DNA of 64,000 bases from contig NZ_JADMJN010000008.1 of the NCBI RefSeq assembly GCF_018780565.1, positions 248,001-312,000 on the forward strand, in the 5' to 3' direction. Origin of the DNA: Rhodoferax sp. GTDB taxonomy: Bacteria > Pseudomonadota > Gammaproteobacteria > Burkholderiales > Burkholderiaceae_C. Under the pieces are notes generated by a model. The model was not told where the DNA came from, searched no databases, and was given only the letters and a program-made list of their open reading frames with translations. Shown here piece by piece: positions 35,222 through 45,646 of the stretch. Position 1 is the stretch's first letter. Every line of letters begins with the position of its first letter. The position numbers and the translations under genes were made by a program.

Positions 35222-37154
35222 CTCGCTGCGGTTTGCATGGACGCTGGCTTTGCTGCTGGTGGGTGGCGCCACTTTGCACTGGGTCGTGCAGGGCTGGAGT
35301 TGGCTGCCTGTGGTGTGGCTTGCACCTGCGCTGGTTTGCCTGGTGCTGTGGGTGCGCAACGACTTGGACAAGCAGCGATTCCTGAACGATATCCAGGACA
35401 TGGCACAAGATGTGGCGCATGGCAAGTTTGCACGCCGGATCAAGAACATCCCCACCACGGGTCAGTTTCACGCGCTGTGCTGGGACATGAATGACATGCT
35501 GGACCAGCTGGAAGCCTGCTTTCGGGAGCAGGCTACCGCGCTGCGGTATGCCAGCGTGGGACAGTACTACCGTCTGGCCCAGCCCGTGGGTTTGCGCGGC
35601 GGCTTTCATGAGTCGCTTCAAGGGGCCAACGAATCCTTGAAGACCATCGAACAGAAAACGCGGCAGGAAGAAAAGGCTGCAGCCGACAAGCTGGTGGCCC
35701 AGGCGCAGGAGCAGCGCATCGCCAGTGAAAATTTGCGCATTCGCAATGCACTGGACAAATGCAGCACCAATGTGATGATTGCCAATGCCGCCAACGAAAT
35801 CATTTACATGAATGAAACGGTGACAGCCATGATGCAGCGCAACGAAGCCGAGTTGCGCAAGGTCTTGCCGCAGTTTGATGCCAAGGCGCTGATGGGACAG
35901 AACATTGACGTGTTTCACAAAAACCCTACGCACCAGCAGGATCTTCTTGCCGGGTTGCGCAGCACCTACCGTACCCAGATTCCGGTGGGCGCGCTTTCTT
36001 TCACCTTGAGTGCCAGCCCGATAGTGGATGCCCATGGAACCCGCATGGGCACGGTCGTCGAGTGGGCTGACCGCACCGCCGAAGTGGCCACCGAGATGGA
36101 GGTGGCCGATCTGGTGCAGGCGGCAGCCTTGGGTGATTTCAGCAGTCGCTTGAGCCTTGACGGCAAGACCGGCTTCTTCGCCAACCTGTCCACCGGCATG
36201 AACCAGCTGCTGGACACCAGCGAGCAAGGCTTGAGTGACGTGGCCGATGTGTTGGCAGCCTTTGCCGAAGGCGACCTCACCAAGCGCATCGAGCGCGATT
36301 ACGCCGGCCTGTTTGGCAAAGTCAAGGACAGTGCCAACTCCACCGCTGACAACCTGGCCCGTGTCATGGGCGAAGTGCGCGCCGCAGCCGATGCCCTGAC
36401 CGGTGCTGCCAACCAGGTGTCAGCCACGGCGCAATCCTTGTCGCAAGCCGCCAGCGAACAAGCGGCCAGCGTCGAACAAACCACGGCCTCGATCGATGTG
36501 ATGTCGGCCTCCATCAGCCAGAACAGCGACAACGCCCGGGTGACCGACGGCATGGCCACCAAAGCCAGCAAGGAAGCCACCGATGGCGGCAGCGCCGTCA
36601 GCCAGACCGTCACCGCCATGAAGCAGATCGCCGCCAAGATCGGCATCGTGGACGACATCGCCTACCAGACCAACCTGCTGGCCTTGAATGCGGCGATTGA
36701 AGCGGCCCGCGCGGGCGAACACGGCAAAGGCTTTGCGGTGGTAGCCGCTGAAGTGCGCAAGCTGGCTGAGCGCAGCCAGGAAGCGGCCAAAGAGATCGGT
36801 GACCTGGCAGGCAACAGCGTATCCACCGCCGAGCGTGCGGGCAAACTGCTCGATGAGATCGTGCCCAGCATCCAGAAGACCTCGGAGCTGGTGCAGGAGA
36901 TCGCTGCGGCCAGCGCCGAGCAAAGCGAATCGGTGGTGCAAATTGGCGGGGCCATGGGGCAACTCAGCAAGGCCACGCAACAAAACGCCTCGGCCTCGGA
37001 AGAGCTTGCGGCCACCAGCGAAGAGCTGTCGGGGCAGGCCGAGCAGCTGCAGCAAAGCATCGCGTTTTTCAACATTGGCGATGACGCACCCACGGTACGT
37101 GATCGGCATGCACCCCGCATCCATTCCTCCCATAGCCAGAGATTCAACGCATGA
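35196..37154 (+). CDS. Methyl-accepting chemotaxis protein (TM-PAS-MCP)
   Basis: A 652-residue receptor. Two membrane segments close together (about 13-31 and 36-54) leave no sizeable periplasmic domain. A HAMP-like helical linker, one PAS at about 185-300 ([18 protein letters not shown]), a HAMP-like segment and the MCP signalling domain follow. The PAS is very close to the second PAS of the MCP at 29282. From codon 325 the DNA is identical by eye to that gene until 37091, after which a different tail ([15 protein letters not shown]) follows. The gene overlaps the PAS protein upstream by 26 bases and cheV downstream by an ATGA. Confidence 0.93.
   Translation: MKNSSSPSDSLRFAWTLALLLVGGATLHWVVQGWSWLPVVWLAPALVCLVLWVRNDLDKQRFLNDIQDMAQDVAHGKFARRIKNIPTTGQFHALCWDMNDMLDQLEACFREQATALRYASVGQYYRLAQPVGLRGGFHESLQGANESLKTIEQKTRQEEKAAADKLVAQAQEQRIASENLRIRNALDKCSTNVMIANAANEIIYMNETVTAMMQRNEAELRKVLPQFDAKALMGQNIDVFHKNPTHQQDLLAGLRSTYRTQIPVGALSFTLSASPIVDAHGTRMGTVVEWADRTAEVATEMEVADLVQAAALGDFSSRLSLDGKTGFFANLSTGMNQLLDTSEQGLSDVADVLAAFAEGDLTKRIERDYAGLFGKVKDSANSTADNLARVMGEVRAAADALTGAANQVSATAQSLSQAASEQAASVEQTTASIDVMSASISQNSDNARVTDGMATKASKEATDGGSAVSQTVTAMKQIAAKIGIVDDIAYQTNLLALNAAIEAARAGEHGKGFAVVAAEVRKLAERSQEAAKEIGDLAGNSVSTAERAGKLLDEIVPSIQKTSELVQEIAAASAEQSESVVQIGGAMGQLSKATQQNASASEELAATSEELSGQAEQLQQSIAFFNIGDDAPTVRDRHAPRIHSSHSQRFNA
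36168..37091 (+). repeat. Shared MCP signalling-domain DNA, copy 3
   Basis: 924 bases matching 30917-31840 with no difference seen by eye; the first mismatches are at 36167 (G versus A at 30916) and 37092 (A versus C at 31841). Confidence 0.9.
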
Positions 37155-38110
37155 GAACTGCACAAAAAGAGATTGAAGAACGCACCAGACTGGCGGGCAG
37201 CAACAAGTTTGAGTTGCTGCTGTTCCGGCTGGGCGAGTCACCCGGCAGCGGACAGCGTGAACTCTTTGGCATCAACGTTTTCAAGGTGCGCGAGGTGCTG
37301 GTGATGCCGCCGGTCACCGAACTGGCCAACGCGCATGAGCATTTGATGGGCGTGGCCAATATCCGCGGTCAAATCATTCCGGTCATCAACCTGCCTGCCG
37401 TCCTGGGCTGTGTGCCCAAGAAGGGCTTGAGCATTTTGATGGTCACCGAGTTCGGACGCACCGTGCAGGCTTTCGCGGTGGAAGACGTTCGCGAAATTGT
37501 GCAGCTGGATTGGGATCAGGTCTTGCCCGCCGAAAGCAGCCATGCGGGCGCTCTCATCACCGGCATCGCCCGACTTGATGGTGCCACGGCAGATACCCGG
37601 CTGGCACAGGTTCTGGATGTGGAGCAAATCCTGAAGACCGTGATGCCGGTCACCACCGAGGAAATCAACCGCGAAGTCGTGGGTCCTGAACTGGTGCTGC
37701 CCGCTGGTTCCACAATTCTGGTGGCCGACGACTCGGCGGTTGCCCGCTCGGTGATTGAGTTGGGTCTGAAGGCGATGGGGGTCACCTACATCATGACCAA
37801 GACCGGAAAGGAAGCCTGGGAGCGGCTGCAAGCCATTGCCGAGGAGGCCACCGCCAATGGCAAGACCGCGCGCGAAAAAGTAGCCGTGGTGCTGACCGAT
37901 CTGGAAATGCCCGAGATGGATGGCTTCACCCTGACACGCCTGATCAAGCAGGACCCCCGCTTCAAGTCAATCCCGGTTGTTATCCACTCATCTCTCACCG
38001 GCACCACCAACGAGAACCACGTGAAGAGCGTAGGCGCTGACGCCTATGTGGCCAAATTCGCACCACGCGAGTTGGCGGCAACCATTCGCAACGTCCTGCC
38101 GCCCCATTGA
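37151..38110 (+). CDS. cheV: CheV chemotaxis coupling protein (second copy)
   Basis: A 319-residue CheV: CheW-like domain (about 18-175) with [13 protein letters not shown] and [15 protein letters not shown], then a receiver (about 190-318) with [11 protein letters not shown], phosphoacceptor Asp250 in [11 protein letters not shown] and the Lys in YVAKF. It is a close paralogue of the product of 2213-3166, nearly the same through both domains. Its ATG overlaps the MCP stop and cheR follows after 2 bases, so it is part of the cluster operon. It probably tunes receptor-CheA coupling by its phosphorylation state. Confidence 0.94.
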   Translation: MRTAQKEIEERTRLAGSNKFELLLFRLGESPGSGQRELFGINVFKVREVLVMPPVTELANAHEHLMGVANIRGQIIPVINLPAVLGCVPKKGLSILMVTEFGRTVQAFAVEDVREIVQLDWDQVLPAESSHAGALITGIARLDGATADTRLAQVLDVEQILKTVMPVTTEEINREVVGPELVLPAGSTILVADDSAVARSVIELGLKAMGVTYIMTKTGKEAWERLQAIAEEATANGKTAREKVAVVLTDLEMPEMDGFTLTRLIKQDPRFKSIPVVIHSSLTGTTNENHVKSVGADAYVAKFAPRELAATIRNVLPPH

Positions 38111-38112
38111 TC

Positions 38113-38931
38113 ATGGCCATCATCGACTTCAGCGACAGTGAATTCAAGAGGATCGGCGAGATCATGTACGAGGCCGTTGGCCTGTCCTACAACGATTCGA
38201 AGAAGTCCCTGGTCCAGTCGCGGCTTGCGTCGCGTATCCAGAAACTTGGTCTGGACGGATTCGCCGACTACATCGCCCTGCTGGAGGATGAGCAGGAGGC
38301 TGCCGAGTTTCAGATGGCGGTTGATTTGCTCACCACCAACGAGACCTATTTCTTTCGGGAACCCAAACACTACGACCTTCTGGAGGCCGAGCTCAGCGCC
38401 CGCAAAAACAAGGCGCCGCTGGCGATATGGAGTGCGGCATCCTCGTTTGGCGACGAGGCCTACAGCACCGCCATGTTGCTGTCAGACATGCAGATCTCGG
38501 GCAAGGTCGGACCGGACTGGTCGATTCTGGCCACCGACATCAGCCACCGGGTGTTGCTCAGCGCCAAGGAAGCGGTGTACCCGCAAGACCGGCTGCGCGC
38601 GGTTTCGCCCGAACGCCTCAGGCGCTACTGCCTCAAAGGCGATGGCCCCGCAGAGGGGCAATCCATGATGGTCGACAAGCTGCGCGACAGAGTCCAGTTT
38701 GGCCAGCTCAATCTGTGCAAACCGTTTGAGGGGCTGGGTCCGTTTGATGTTGTATTCTTGCGCAACGTGCTGATCTATTTCGATGCCGCCACGAAACGCG
38801 AAGTTGTCGACCGCGTGCTCGAAACCCTCAAGCCTGGCGGCTTGTTCTTTCTCGGCACGGCCGAAGGGCGCGTACCCTGTGACACACCGCTCGTGACCGT
38901 ACAACCTGGCGCATTCCGCAAGCCCGCATGA
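38113..38931 (+). CDS. cheR: Chemotaxis protein methyltransferase CheR
   Basis: A 272-residue S-adenosylmethionine-dependent enzyme that methylates glutamates of MCPs. The N-terminal helical domain (1-75) ends with TTNETYFFRE, containing the conserved Arg. The SAM domain has IWSAASSFGDEAYSTAML, where the usual TGEE is FGDE, then ILATDIS, and VVFLRNVLIYFD. ATG 38113 is 2 bases after the cheV stop; an overlapping TTG at 38107 is a less likely start. CheB follows and reverses the reaction. Confidence 0.94.
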   Translation: MAIIDFSDSEFKRIGEIMYEAVGLSYNDSKKSLVQSRLASRIQKLGLDGFADYIALLEDEQEAAEFQMAVDLLTTNETYFFREPKHYDLLEAELSARKNKAPLAIWSAASSFGDEAYSTAMLLSDMQISGKVGPDWSILATDISHRVLLSAKEAVYPQDRLRAVSPERLRRYCLKGDGPAEGQSMMVDKLRDRVQFGQLNLCKPFEGLGPFDVVFLRNVLIYFDAATKREVVDRVLETLKPGGLFFLGTAEGRVPCDTPLVTVQPGAFRKPA

Positions 38932-38965
38932 GCCATGGCGAATTTCCTAGAACAAGGCGTTGGTA

Positions 38966-40027
38966 ATGGCAGTTAAAGTTTTTGTGGTGGATGACTCTGC
39001 GGTGGTTCGCCAGGCGCTGGCGCACATGCTGTCGGGTAATGCCGAGGTGGAGCTGATTGGCAGCGCGCCCAATCCCTTGCTTGCCATGGACATGATCCGC
39101 AAGAATCCGCCCGATGTGCTGCTGCTGGACATTGAAATGCCCGGCATGGATGGCCTCACATTTTTGCGGCAGATCATGAGCGGTACGCCTATTCCCACCG
39201 TGATCTGTTCGACCCTGTCCACCGAAGGCAGCAAAGTAGCCCTGGAGGCGCTTTCAGCGGGCGCGGTGGCGGTGTTGGCCAAGCCCAAGCTGGGCCTCAA
39301 GCAGTTTCTCGATGAATCTCGCCGCGAGATGATTCAGACCCTCAAGACCGCCGCCAAGTCACGCCCGCGCGCCCGCACGGGTGGCTCCGAGTCCGCCGCT
39401 GGCCGGTCACAGGTCAACCGCGCGCCGGTGCTCAGCTCGGTGCATGCCTTTGCCATGAACAAGCCGGTTGTCATCGGTAGCTCCACGGGGGGTACCCAGG
39501 CGCTGGAGGTGGTGCTGACGGCCTTGCCCGCCGATGCGCCAGGCATCGCCATTACCCAGCACATGCCAGAGAAATTTACGGCCATGTACGCCAGCCGCCT
39601 CAATGGCATTTGTGCCATGAACGTGCGCGAAGCCAAGGACGGCGACCGGCTGGAGCGCGGCGTGGCCCTGATTGCACCAGGCGGCCTGCACATGCAACTG
39701 CGCAAGGTTTCTGGCCAGTACTACGTCGTGGTGGCCGACGGCCCGCCGGTCAATCGTCACAAGCCCTCGGTGGATGTGCTCTTCAAATCGGCGGCGGATT
39801 GCGGCGGGCGCGATGTGCTGGGCATCATCATGACCGGCATGGGCGATGATGGCGCTCGTGGCATGAAGGTGCTGCATGACGGCGGCGCACGCACCATCGC
39901 CCAGAATGAAGAGACCTGTGTGGTTTTTGGCATGCCCAAGGAGGCCATCAAACTGCAGGCCGTAGACGACATCCTGCCGTTGGAAAACATTGCCCGGGCG
40001 ATACTGCAGTTTGATTCGCGAGCTTGA
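38966..40027 (+). CDS. cheB: Chemotaxis response regulator methylesterase CheB
   Basis: A 353-residue enzyme that demethylates and deamidates MCP glutamates when phosphorylated by CheA. The receiver has VVDDSAVVR and phosphoacceptor Asp55 in LDIEMPGMDG. The linker is about 120-160. The esterase domain carries the catalytic triad: Ser173 in GSSTGGTQAL, His199 in TQHMPEKFT and Asp295 in TGMGDDGARG. AAGG lies 8 bases before the chosen ATG; TTG 38960 is an alternative. No cheD lies nearby. It closes the chemosensory cluster. Confidence 0.95.
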   Translation: MAVKVFVVDDSAVVRQALAHMLSGNAEVELIGSAPNPLLAMDMIRKNPPDVLLLDIEMPGMDGLTFLRQIMSGTPIPTVICSTLSTEGSKVALEALSAGAVAVLAKPKLGLKQFLDESRREMIQTLKTAAKSRPRARTGGSESAAGRSQVNRAPVLSSVHAFAMNKPVVIGSSTGGTQALEVVLTALPADAPGIAITQHMPEKFTAMYASRLNGICAMNVREAKDGDRLERGVALIAPGGLHMQLRKVSGQYYVVVADGPPVNRHKPSVDVLFKSAADCGGRDVLGIIMTGMGDDGARGMKVLHDGGARTIAQNEETCVVFGMPKEAIKLQAVDDILPLENIARAILQFDSRA

Positions 40028-40094
40028 TTTGCTCTGTATTTGAGAGCTGGCTGTGCATATTCGGAAGGGGCTGGCGTCAGTTTTCGTGACTAAT

Positions 40095-40111
40095 TTGGGG
40101 CCATACGGCCC
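40095..40111. repeat. GC-rich hairpin repeat, copy 2
   Basis: TTGGGGCCATACGGCCC, identical to 9953-9969, lying 67 bases after the cheB stop and about 60 before the next gene. The stem GGGCC-ATAC-GGCCC is perfect over five pairs. The rest of this 146-base gap holds nothing else that I can assign. Confidence 0.45.
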
Positions 40112-40173
40112 ATCAGGCTGGTGTAATCTGCGCCAAAGGTGGCTAGACTAATCTATTGCGCTATCAACTACCC

Positions 40174-41256
40174 ATGCCTTCACCCGTGAAAAAGCCCAGG
40201 ATTCTGGTTGTGGAAGACGAGATCATCGTGGCCCGCGACATCCAAGCACAGCTGCAGACGCTGGGCTATGAGCCCGTGGGTCATGCCGCCCGGGGCCTGG
40301 AGGCAATTGACCTGGCCGGAGAGCTGCGTCCCGACCTGGTATTGATGGACATCCAGCTGGCCGGAACCATGGACGGCATCGCCGCTGCCCAGGCCATTCG
40401 CACCCAGTTCGCCTTGCCGGTGGTGTTCCTGACCGCTTTTGCCGCCGATGACACCCTGGCCCGCGTCAAGCTCACCGAGCCCTTTGGTTACGTACTCAAA
40501 CCCTTCACCGAGCGTGAGTTGCGAACTGTGCTGGAGATGGCGCTCTACAAGCACAAGGCCGAGGCCGCACTGCGCGTCAGCACGCGCCAGTTGCAGGCAC
40601 TGTCCCAGCGTGTGCTGGAAGTGCAGGAAACCGAACGGCGGCGCGTGGCGATTGAATTGCATGACGAGCTGGGCCAATCGCTGACGGCCATCAAGATCAA
40701 CCTGCAGGCGCAGGAGCGCTTCAAGAAGCAGCAATCACCCACCGAACTCAACGCCGAGAACATCCGCATCGTCGACGATGCCCTGCAGCAGGTGCGCCGC
40801 CTGGCCCTGGCGCTGCGGCCCTCGATGCTCGACGACCTGGGCCTGAGCCCCGCCCTGCAATGGATTGCCGAGCAAACCGCCAGTCGCAGCGGTCTGTCGG
40901 TGCAGCTGCACACCCCTCCGGCGCGCGCGCGCCTGGCGCCGGATATCGAGACCGCCTGTTTTCGCATCGTCCAGGAAGCCCTGACCAACATCACGCGCCA
41001 CGCCCGCGCCAGGCAGGTCGCCATTGAGTTGCAGCAGGACGGTGACATGCTTGACCTTTGTGTGAAGGACGATGGCTGCGGCTTCGATCTGGCGGCCATG
41101 CGCGAGCGCGCCATGAGCGGGGGCAGCATCGGGGTGCTGGGCATGCAAGAGCGTGCCATGCTGATTGGCGGCCAGCTTGAGATTGAATCGACCCCCGGTC
41201 AGGGCAGTGCGGTGCGTTTGCGCTGTCCCTGGCGCGTAGCGCAAGGCCAACTGTGA
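40174..41256 (+). CDS. Receiver-headed histidine kinase (REC-HisKA_3-HATPase)
   Basis: A 360-residue protein. Residues 5-125 form a receiver (ILVVEDEIIVARDIQAQL, LVLMDIQLAGTMDGI, FLTAFAADD, LKPF) that is nearly the same as the receivers at the N-termini of the products of 47704 and 59972. A HisKA_3 dimerisation domain follows (RRRVAIELHDELGQSLTAIK, His in LHDE), then HATPase_c with TACFRIVQEALTNITRHA and DDGCGFD. This NarX/DesK-type kinase is expected to phosphorylate the NarL-type regulator encoded directly downstream (GTGA overlap). There is no other sensor domain, so its input is probably phosphorylation of the receiver. TTG 40156 is an alternative start. Confidence 0.9.
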   Translation: MPSPVKKPRILVVEDEIIVARDIQAQLQTLGYEPVGHAARGLEAIDLAGELRPDLVLMDIQLAGTMDGIAAAQAIRTQFALPVVFLTAFAADDTLARVKLTEPFGYVLKPFTERELRTVLEMALYKHKAEAALRVSTRQLQALSQRVLEVQETERRRVAIELHDELGQSLTAIKINLQAQERFKKQQSPTELNAENIRIVDDALQQVRRLALALRPSMLDDLGLSPALQWIAEQTASRSGLSVQLHTPPARARLAPDIETACFRIVQEALTNITRHARARQVAIELQQDGDMLDLCVKDDGCGFDLAAMRERAMSGGSIGVLGMQERAMLIGGQLEIESTPGQGSAVRLRCPWRVAQGQL

Positions 41257-41906
41257 GCCCGGTGCGCGTTCTGCTGGCCGACGACCACACCCTGGTGCGT
41301 GCGGGACTGCGCAAGCTGCTTGAATCCGTACCCAATATCGAAGTGGTGGGGGAAGCGGCCGATGGGCTGGCTGTGCTGGCGCTGGCGAGCGAGTTGCGGC
41401 CCCAGCTGGTCCTCATGGACATTGCCATGCCCGGACTCAACGGGCTTGACGCGATGGCCCGCCTGCTCGCTGCTGCACCGGGTACACGTGTGCTCATTCT
41501 TTCGATGTACCAGAACGAGGAATATGTTCGCCAGGCTTTGCGCCAGGGCGCAGCGGGCTACCTGCTCAAGGATGCGGCGCCGACCGAGCTCGATCTGGCG
41601 CTCAAGACGGTGTTGCGCGGTGAAATCTACCTCAGCGCTGCTGTCTCCAAGGGAGTGGTCACCGACTATGTGCAACGCCTGCGCAGCGAAGAACAGCCCG
41701 GTGAACTGCTGACGCCGCGTCAGCGCGAGGTATTGAAGCTGGTGGCCGAGGGCCAAAGCACCAAGGAAATTGCGCGCCGTCTGGACCTGTCAGTCAAAAC
41801 CGTGGACAGTCACCGCAGCCAGCTGATGAAGCTGCTGGACATCCATGAAGTCACCGGTTTGGTTCGTTATGCCATGCGGGCCGGCCTGATTTCGGCCGAT
41901 CACTGA
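41253..41906 (+). CDS. NarL/FixJ-type response regulator
   Basis: A 217-residue DNA-binding regulator. The receiver (3-120) has LLADDHTLVRAGL, phosphoacceptor Asp56 in LMDIAMPGLNG, ILSMYQ and Lys in LLKDA. The LuxR HTH (about 150-210) has LTPRQREVLKLVAEGQSTK and SVKTVDSHRSQLMKLL. The GTG start overlaps the kinase stop, so the two form a pair. A repeated CAGGT promoter element lies just downstream (41914-41980) before the next receiver gene and again before the CheZ-like gene; this regulator is a natural candidate to bind both. Confidence 0.94.
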   Translation: MSPVRVLLADDHTLVRAGLRKLLESVPNIEVVGEAADGLAVLALASELRPQLVLMDIAMPGLNGLDAMARLLAAAPGTRVLILSMYQNEEYVRQALRQGAAGYLLKDAAPTELDLALKTVLRGEIYLSAAVSKGVVTDYVQRLRSEEQPGELLTPRQREVLKLVAEGQSTKEIARRLDLSVKTVDSHRSQLMKLLDIHEVTGLVRYAMRAGLISADH

Positions 41907-41913
41907 GCGGCCT

Positions 41914-41980
41914 CAGGTATTTTTCCTCTCGAATTCAGGTATTGACCCGATTTCTTCAGGCAACCGGAGTGCCTAAAGTT
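41914..41980 (+). promoter_or_regulatory. CAGGT-repeat/CCTAAAGTT promoter element, copy 2
   Basis: CAGGTATTTTTC at 41914, CAGGTAT again 22 bases later at 41936, and CCTAAAGTT at 41972, 36 bases after the second CAGGT. The spacings equal those of the element at 25482-25548. The CCTAAAGTT ends only 6 bases before the ATG at 41987, so if it is a core promoter element the transcript would be nearly leaderless. Confidence 0.5.
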
Positions 41981-41986
41981 GGGCGC

Positions 41987-42397
41987 ATGACGGTCAAAAT
42001 TCTGCTGGTGGATGACAACCCAACCTTCCTGGGTGCGGTCTGGCAATTGCTGGACATGTTGCCGGGCGTGGAAGTCATCGGCGAGGCCCATGACGGACGC
42101 GAAGCGCTGGTCAAGGCGGCCGAGCTCAAGCCCGATCTGATCCTGCTCGATGTGGCCATGCCCGAGATGAGCGGCGTGGCTGTGGCGCTGCGCATGAAGA
42201 CATGGGCACAGGCGCCGCGCATTGTCTTTTTGTCCATGCATGACAACGCCGCTTACCGGGAGGCAGCGCACAACCTGGGCGCTCTGGGCTTTGTCGGCAA
42301 GGCCGATCTGGTTGACGGTTTGCTGCCGATTCTGGAGCAGCTGGTCGCCGATGACGTGGCATCAGCCAGGCCCGTCTCTCCAGACCCGGCCCCATGA
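41987..42397 (+). CDS. Single-domain response regulator (NarL-type receiver)
   Basis: A 136-residue receiver: LLVDDNPTFLGAV, phosphoacceptor Asp55 in LLDVAMPEMSG, FLSMHD and Lys in VGKADLV. Sequence character (EVIGEAHDGREAL) is that of NarL-family receivers, but the HTH half is missing and the protein ends after a short tail. The ORF opens 15 codons earlier; ATG 41987 gives the standard receiver start. It may compete for phosphate with the full regulator encoded upstream. A CAGGT promoter element precedes it. Confidence 0.85.
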   Translation: MTVKILLVDDNPTFLGAVWQLLDMLPGVEVIGEAHDGREALVKAAELKPDLILLDVAMPEMSGVAVALRMKTWAQAPRIVFLSMHDNAAYREAAHNLGALGFVGKADLVDGLLPILEQLVADDVASARPVSPDPAP

Positions 42398-42569
42398 ACG
42401 CGCTGCACCGGGCTGGGATGGCTGTTTCAGGTGAAAAAATGCTTCAAGCCAACGTCTATAAAGCACATGACGCTATGTTTTTAGGAGTTAAATCGATTCG
42501 AAAGGGTCGGCGGATAAACTTGTCGTTGTGAGTTTTCACAATACTGGTTTACCCAAAGGGATGTCCATC

Positions 42570-45500
42570 ATGGCGACGAAAAAAACAACTCCAGCCAATG
42601 CCGCAAGCGCAGCGCCCCAACCCGCAGCAAGCGCCGCACCCAGCGCGCCAGTCACTGATGAGGCGGGCGTGATGAATTTCCCCATTGTGGGTATTGGCGC
42701 ATCGGCCGGTGGGCTTGCTGCCTTCGAGGCTTTTTTCTCAGGTATGCCCGAAGATGCGGACCCCGGCATGGCCTTTGTGCTGGTGCAGCACCTGGCACCG
42801 GATCACAAGAGCATCCTGGCCGAGCTGATCCGGCGCTATACCCGCATGCAGGTGTTTGAGGTGGAAGACGGCATGCCGGTCAAGATCAACTGCGCCTACA
42901 TCATTCCGCCCAACCGCGACATGGCGTTTCTCAACGGCACCTTGCACCTGCTGGCGCCGACCGAGCCACGCGGCCAGCGTTTGCCGATAGATTTCTTTTT
43001 CCGTTCGCTGGCCGATGACCAGCATGAGCGGGCCATTGGTATCGTGCTCTCGGGTACGGGCAGCGATGGCATGTTTGGCGTGCGTGCCATCAAGGATGCG
43101 GGCGGTATGGTCATGGCCCAAACCCCGGAGTCCACCGAATTTGACGGCATGCCGCGCAGTGCCATCGCCGCCGGCGTCGTGGACTATGAGTTGCCCCCGG
43201 CCGACATGCCGGCCCAGCTCATCACCTATGCGGCGCATGCCCATGGTTACCTTGCCAGCAAAGCGGCCGTGGTGAATGACAACACCATGAAGAAAATCTT
43301 CATCCTGCTGCGCGCCCAGACCGGACACGACTTCTCCCTGTACAAGCCCAGCACCGTCCACCGCCGCATTGAGCGACGCATGGCCGTGCACCAGATTGCC
43401 ACGGTCGAGGAGTACGTCAAGTACATGCAGAAAACGCCGGCCGAGGTGGATGCCCTGTTTCATGACCTGCTGATTGGTGTGACCAATTTTTTCCGTGACC
43501 CCGAGGCCTTCCTGGTGCTCGAAGAGCAGGTCCTGCCCAAGCTCTTTGCCGGCAAGCCTGCGGGCGCGGTGGTGCGGGTCTGGGTGGCCGGTTGTTCGAC
43601 CGGGGAAGAGGCGTACTCGATTGCCATCTTGCTGCAGGAGCGCATTGAAGCGCTCAAGATCAGCTACACGGTTCAGGTCTTCGCCACGGACATCGACAGC
43701 CGCGCCATCGCCGCTGCCCGTGTGGGTTTGTACTCGGCCAGCATCGCCGCCGACATCTCGCCGGAACGCCTGGCGCGCTTTTTCATGCTGGAGCCCGGCG
43801 GCCAGTCCTACCGCATTCACAAGGGCATCCGCGACATGCTGGTGTTTTCCGAGCAGGACCTGATCAAGGACCCCCCCTTCTCACGGCTCGATCTGATCAG
43901 TTGCCGCAACCTGCTGATTTACCTGAGCACCGAGCTGCAAAAGAAACTCATGCCCCTGTTTCACTATGCATTGAACCCGCGCGGCCTGCTGTTTCTGGGC
44001 ACCTCGGAAGGCGTGGGCGACTTCACGGACATGTTCAACGTCCTGGACCGCAAAGCCAAGGTTTACCAGCGCAAAGAGCATTTTGCGGGCCTGCCGCGAG
44101 CCAGCCTGGGTCGGTTCTTGCCACCCATGACCGCGATCGAGGCAGCCATGCCCCGCCACACCGGCAAGACCGTATTTCCGGCCAAGCTGCCGTTGCGCGA
44201 GCTCACCGAGCGGGCCCTGCTGGAGCAAATTGCCCCGGCTGGTGCGCTGGTCAACGTCCAGGGCGACATTCTTTACCTGCACGGGCGTACCGGCATGTAC
44301 CTGGAGTTGAGTCCCGGCGAGACCGGCGTGAACAACATCCTGAAAATGGCCCGCGAAGGCCTGCGCCAGGACCTGAGCATGGCCTTGCACAAATGTGCCG
44401 TGACTCAAAAAGCGGTGCGCTACCCCGGCCTGCGCGTCAAGACCAACGGCCACTTCACCCTGGTCAACCTCAGCATCCGGCCGGTCCCTACCAACGCCAC
44501 GCCGATGCAGGAGATCGCAGACCCGGTGGCATCGCCCCTGTCCAACGAGGCCCTGCTCTACCTGGTGATACTGGAGGAGGCGCCGGAGCAAATCCCGCAG
44601 CCCGCGCAGACCGGCAGCCCGCCTGCACTGAATGAAGACGAGGCCCAGGCATTGGCGCAGGCCTCGGCCAGCATTGCCGCGCTCAGGGAAGAGCTGCGCG
44701 CCAAGGACGAGTACCTGCAAAGCACCCATGAGGAACTGGAGAGTTCCAATGAAGAGCTTAAGTCTTCCAACGAAGAAATGCAGTCGGTCAACGAGGAGCT
44801 TCAGTCCACCAACGAAGAGCTGGAAACCTCCAAGGAAGAACTCCAGTCGGTCAATGAAGAACTGGCGACGGTCAATGCCGAGCTCAACACCAAGGTGGTG
44901 GACCTGTCCCGGGCCAACAACGACATGAACAACCTGCTGGCGGGCACCGGCATTGCCACCGTGTTTGTGGACCACCAGCTGCGCATCCTGCGTTTTACCC
45001 CCACGGCGGCTGAAATCATCAACCTGATTCAAAGCGACGTAGGACGCCCCGTGGGCCATATCGTCTCCAACCTGGTGGGCTACACCAGTCTGGTGGCCGA
45101 CGTGGCAAGCGTGCTGGACACCCTGGCACCCCAGGACAAGCAGGTGCAAACCACGCAGGGCGCCTGGTTTGCCATGCGCATCCGCCCCTACCGCACACTG
45201 GACAACGTGATCGAGGGGGCGGTGATCACCTTCCTTGACATCACCGAGATGAAGCGCATCGAAACGGCCCTGGGCAAAGCCAACCAGCTGGCCCGCCTGG
45301 CCGTGGTGGTGCGTGACGCACATGACGCCATCACGGTGCAGGACCTGGAAGGCAGCATCACCGCCTGGAACCCCGGCGCTGTGCGCATGTACGGCTGGAC
45401 CGAATCACAGGCGCTGCAGATGAATGTGCTGGACCGCGTTCCTGCGGCACTGCGCGACCAGACGCTGGCACAGGCGCTGCAGTTGGGGCGCCATGAGCTT

Positions 45501-45646
45501 GTAGAACCCTTCCATACCCAGCGCCTGGCCCAGGATGGCACGGTTTTGCATGTGATTGTGACCGCCACCGCACTGATCAATGACGCCGAACAGGTCTATG
45601 CCATTGCCACCACCGAGCGGCTCGACCCATCCCCGGGAGCAAGCCC

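Noticed and set aside
42489..42517. Possible sigma-28 (FliA) promoter, TAAA ... GCGGATAA, before the CheB-CheR fusion
   Set aside because: The spacing of 17 between TAAA and the -10 element is longer than the usual 15, and only one half matches well.
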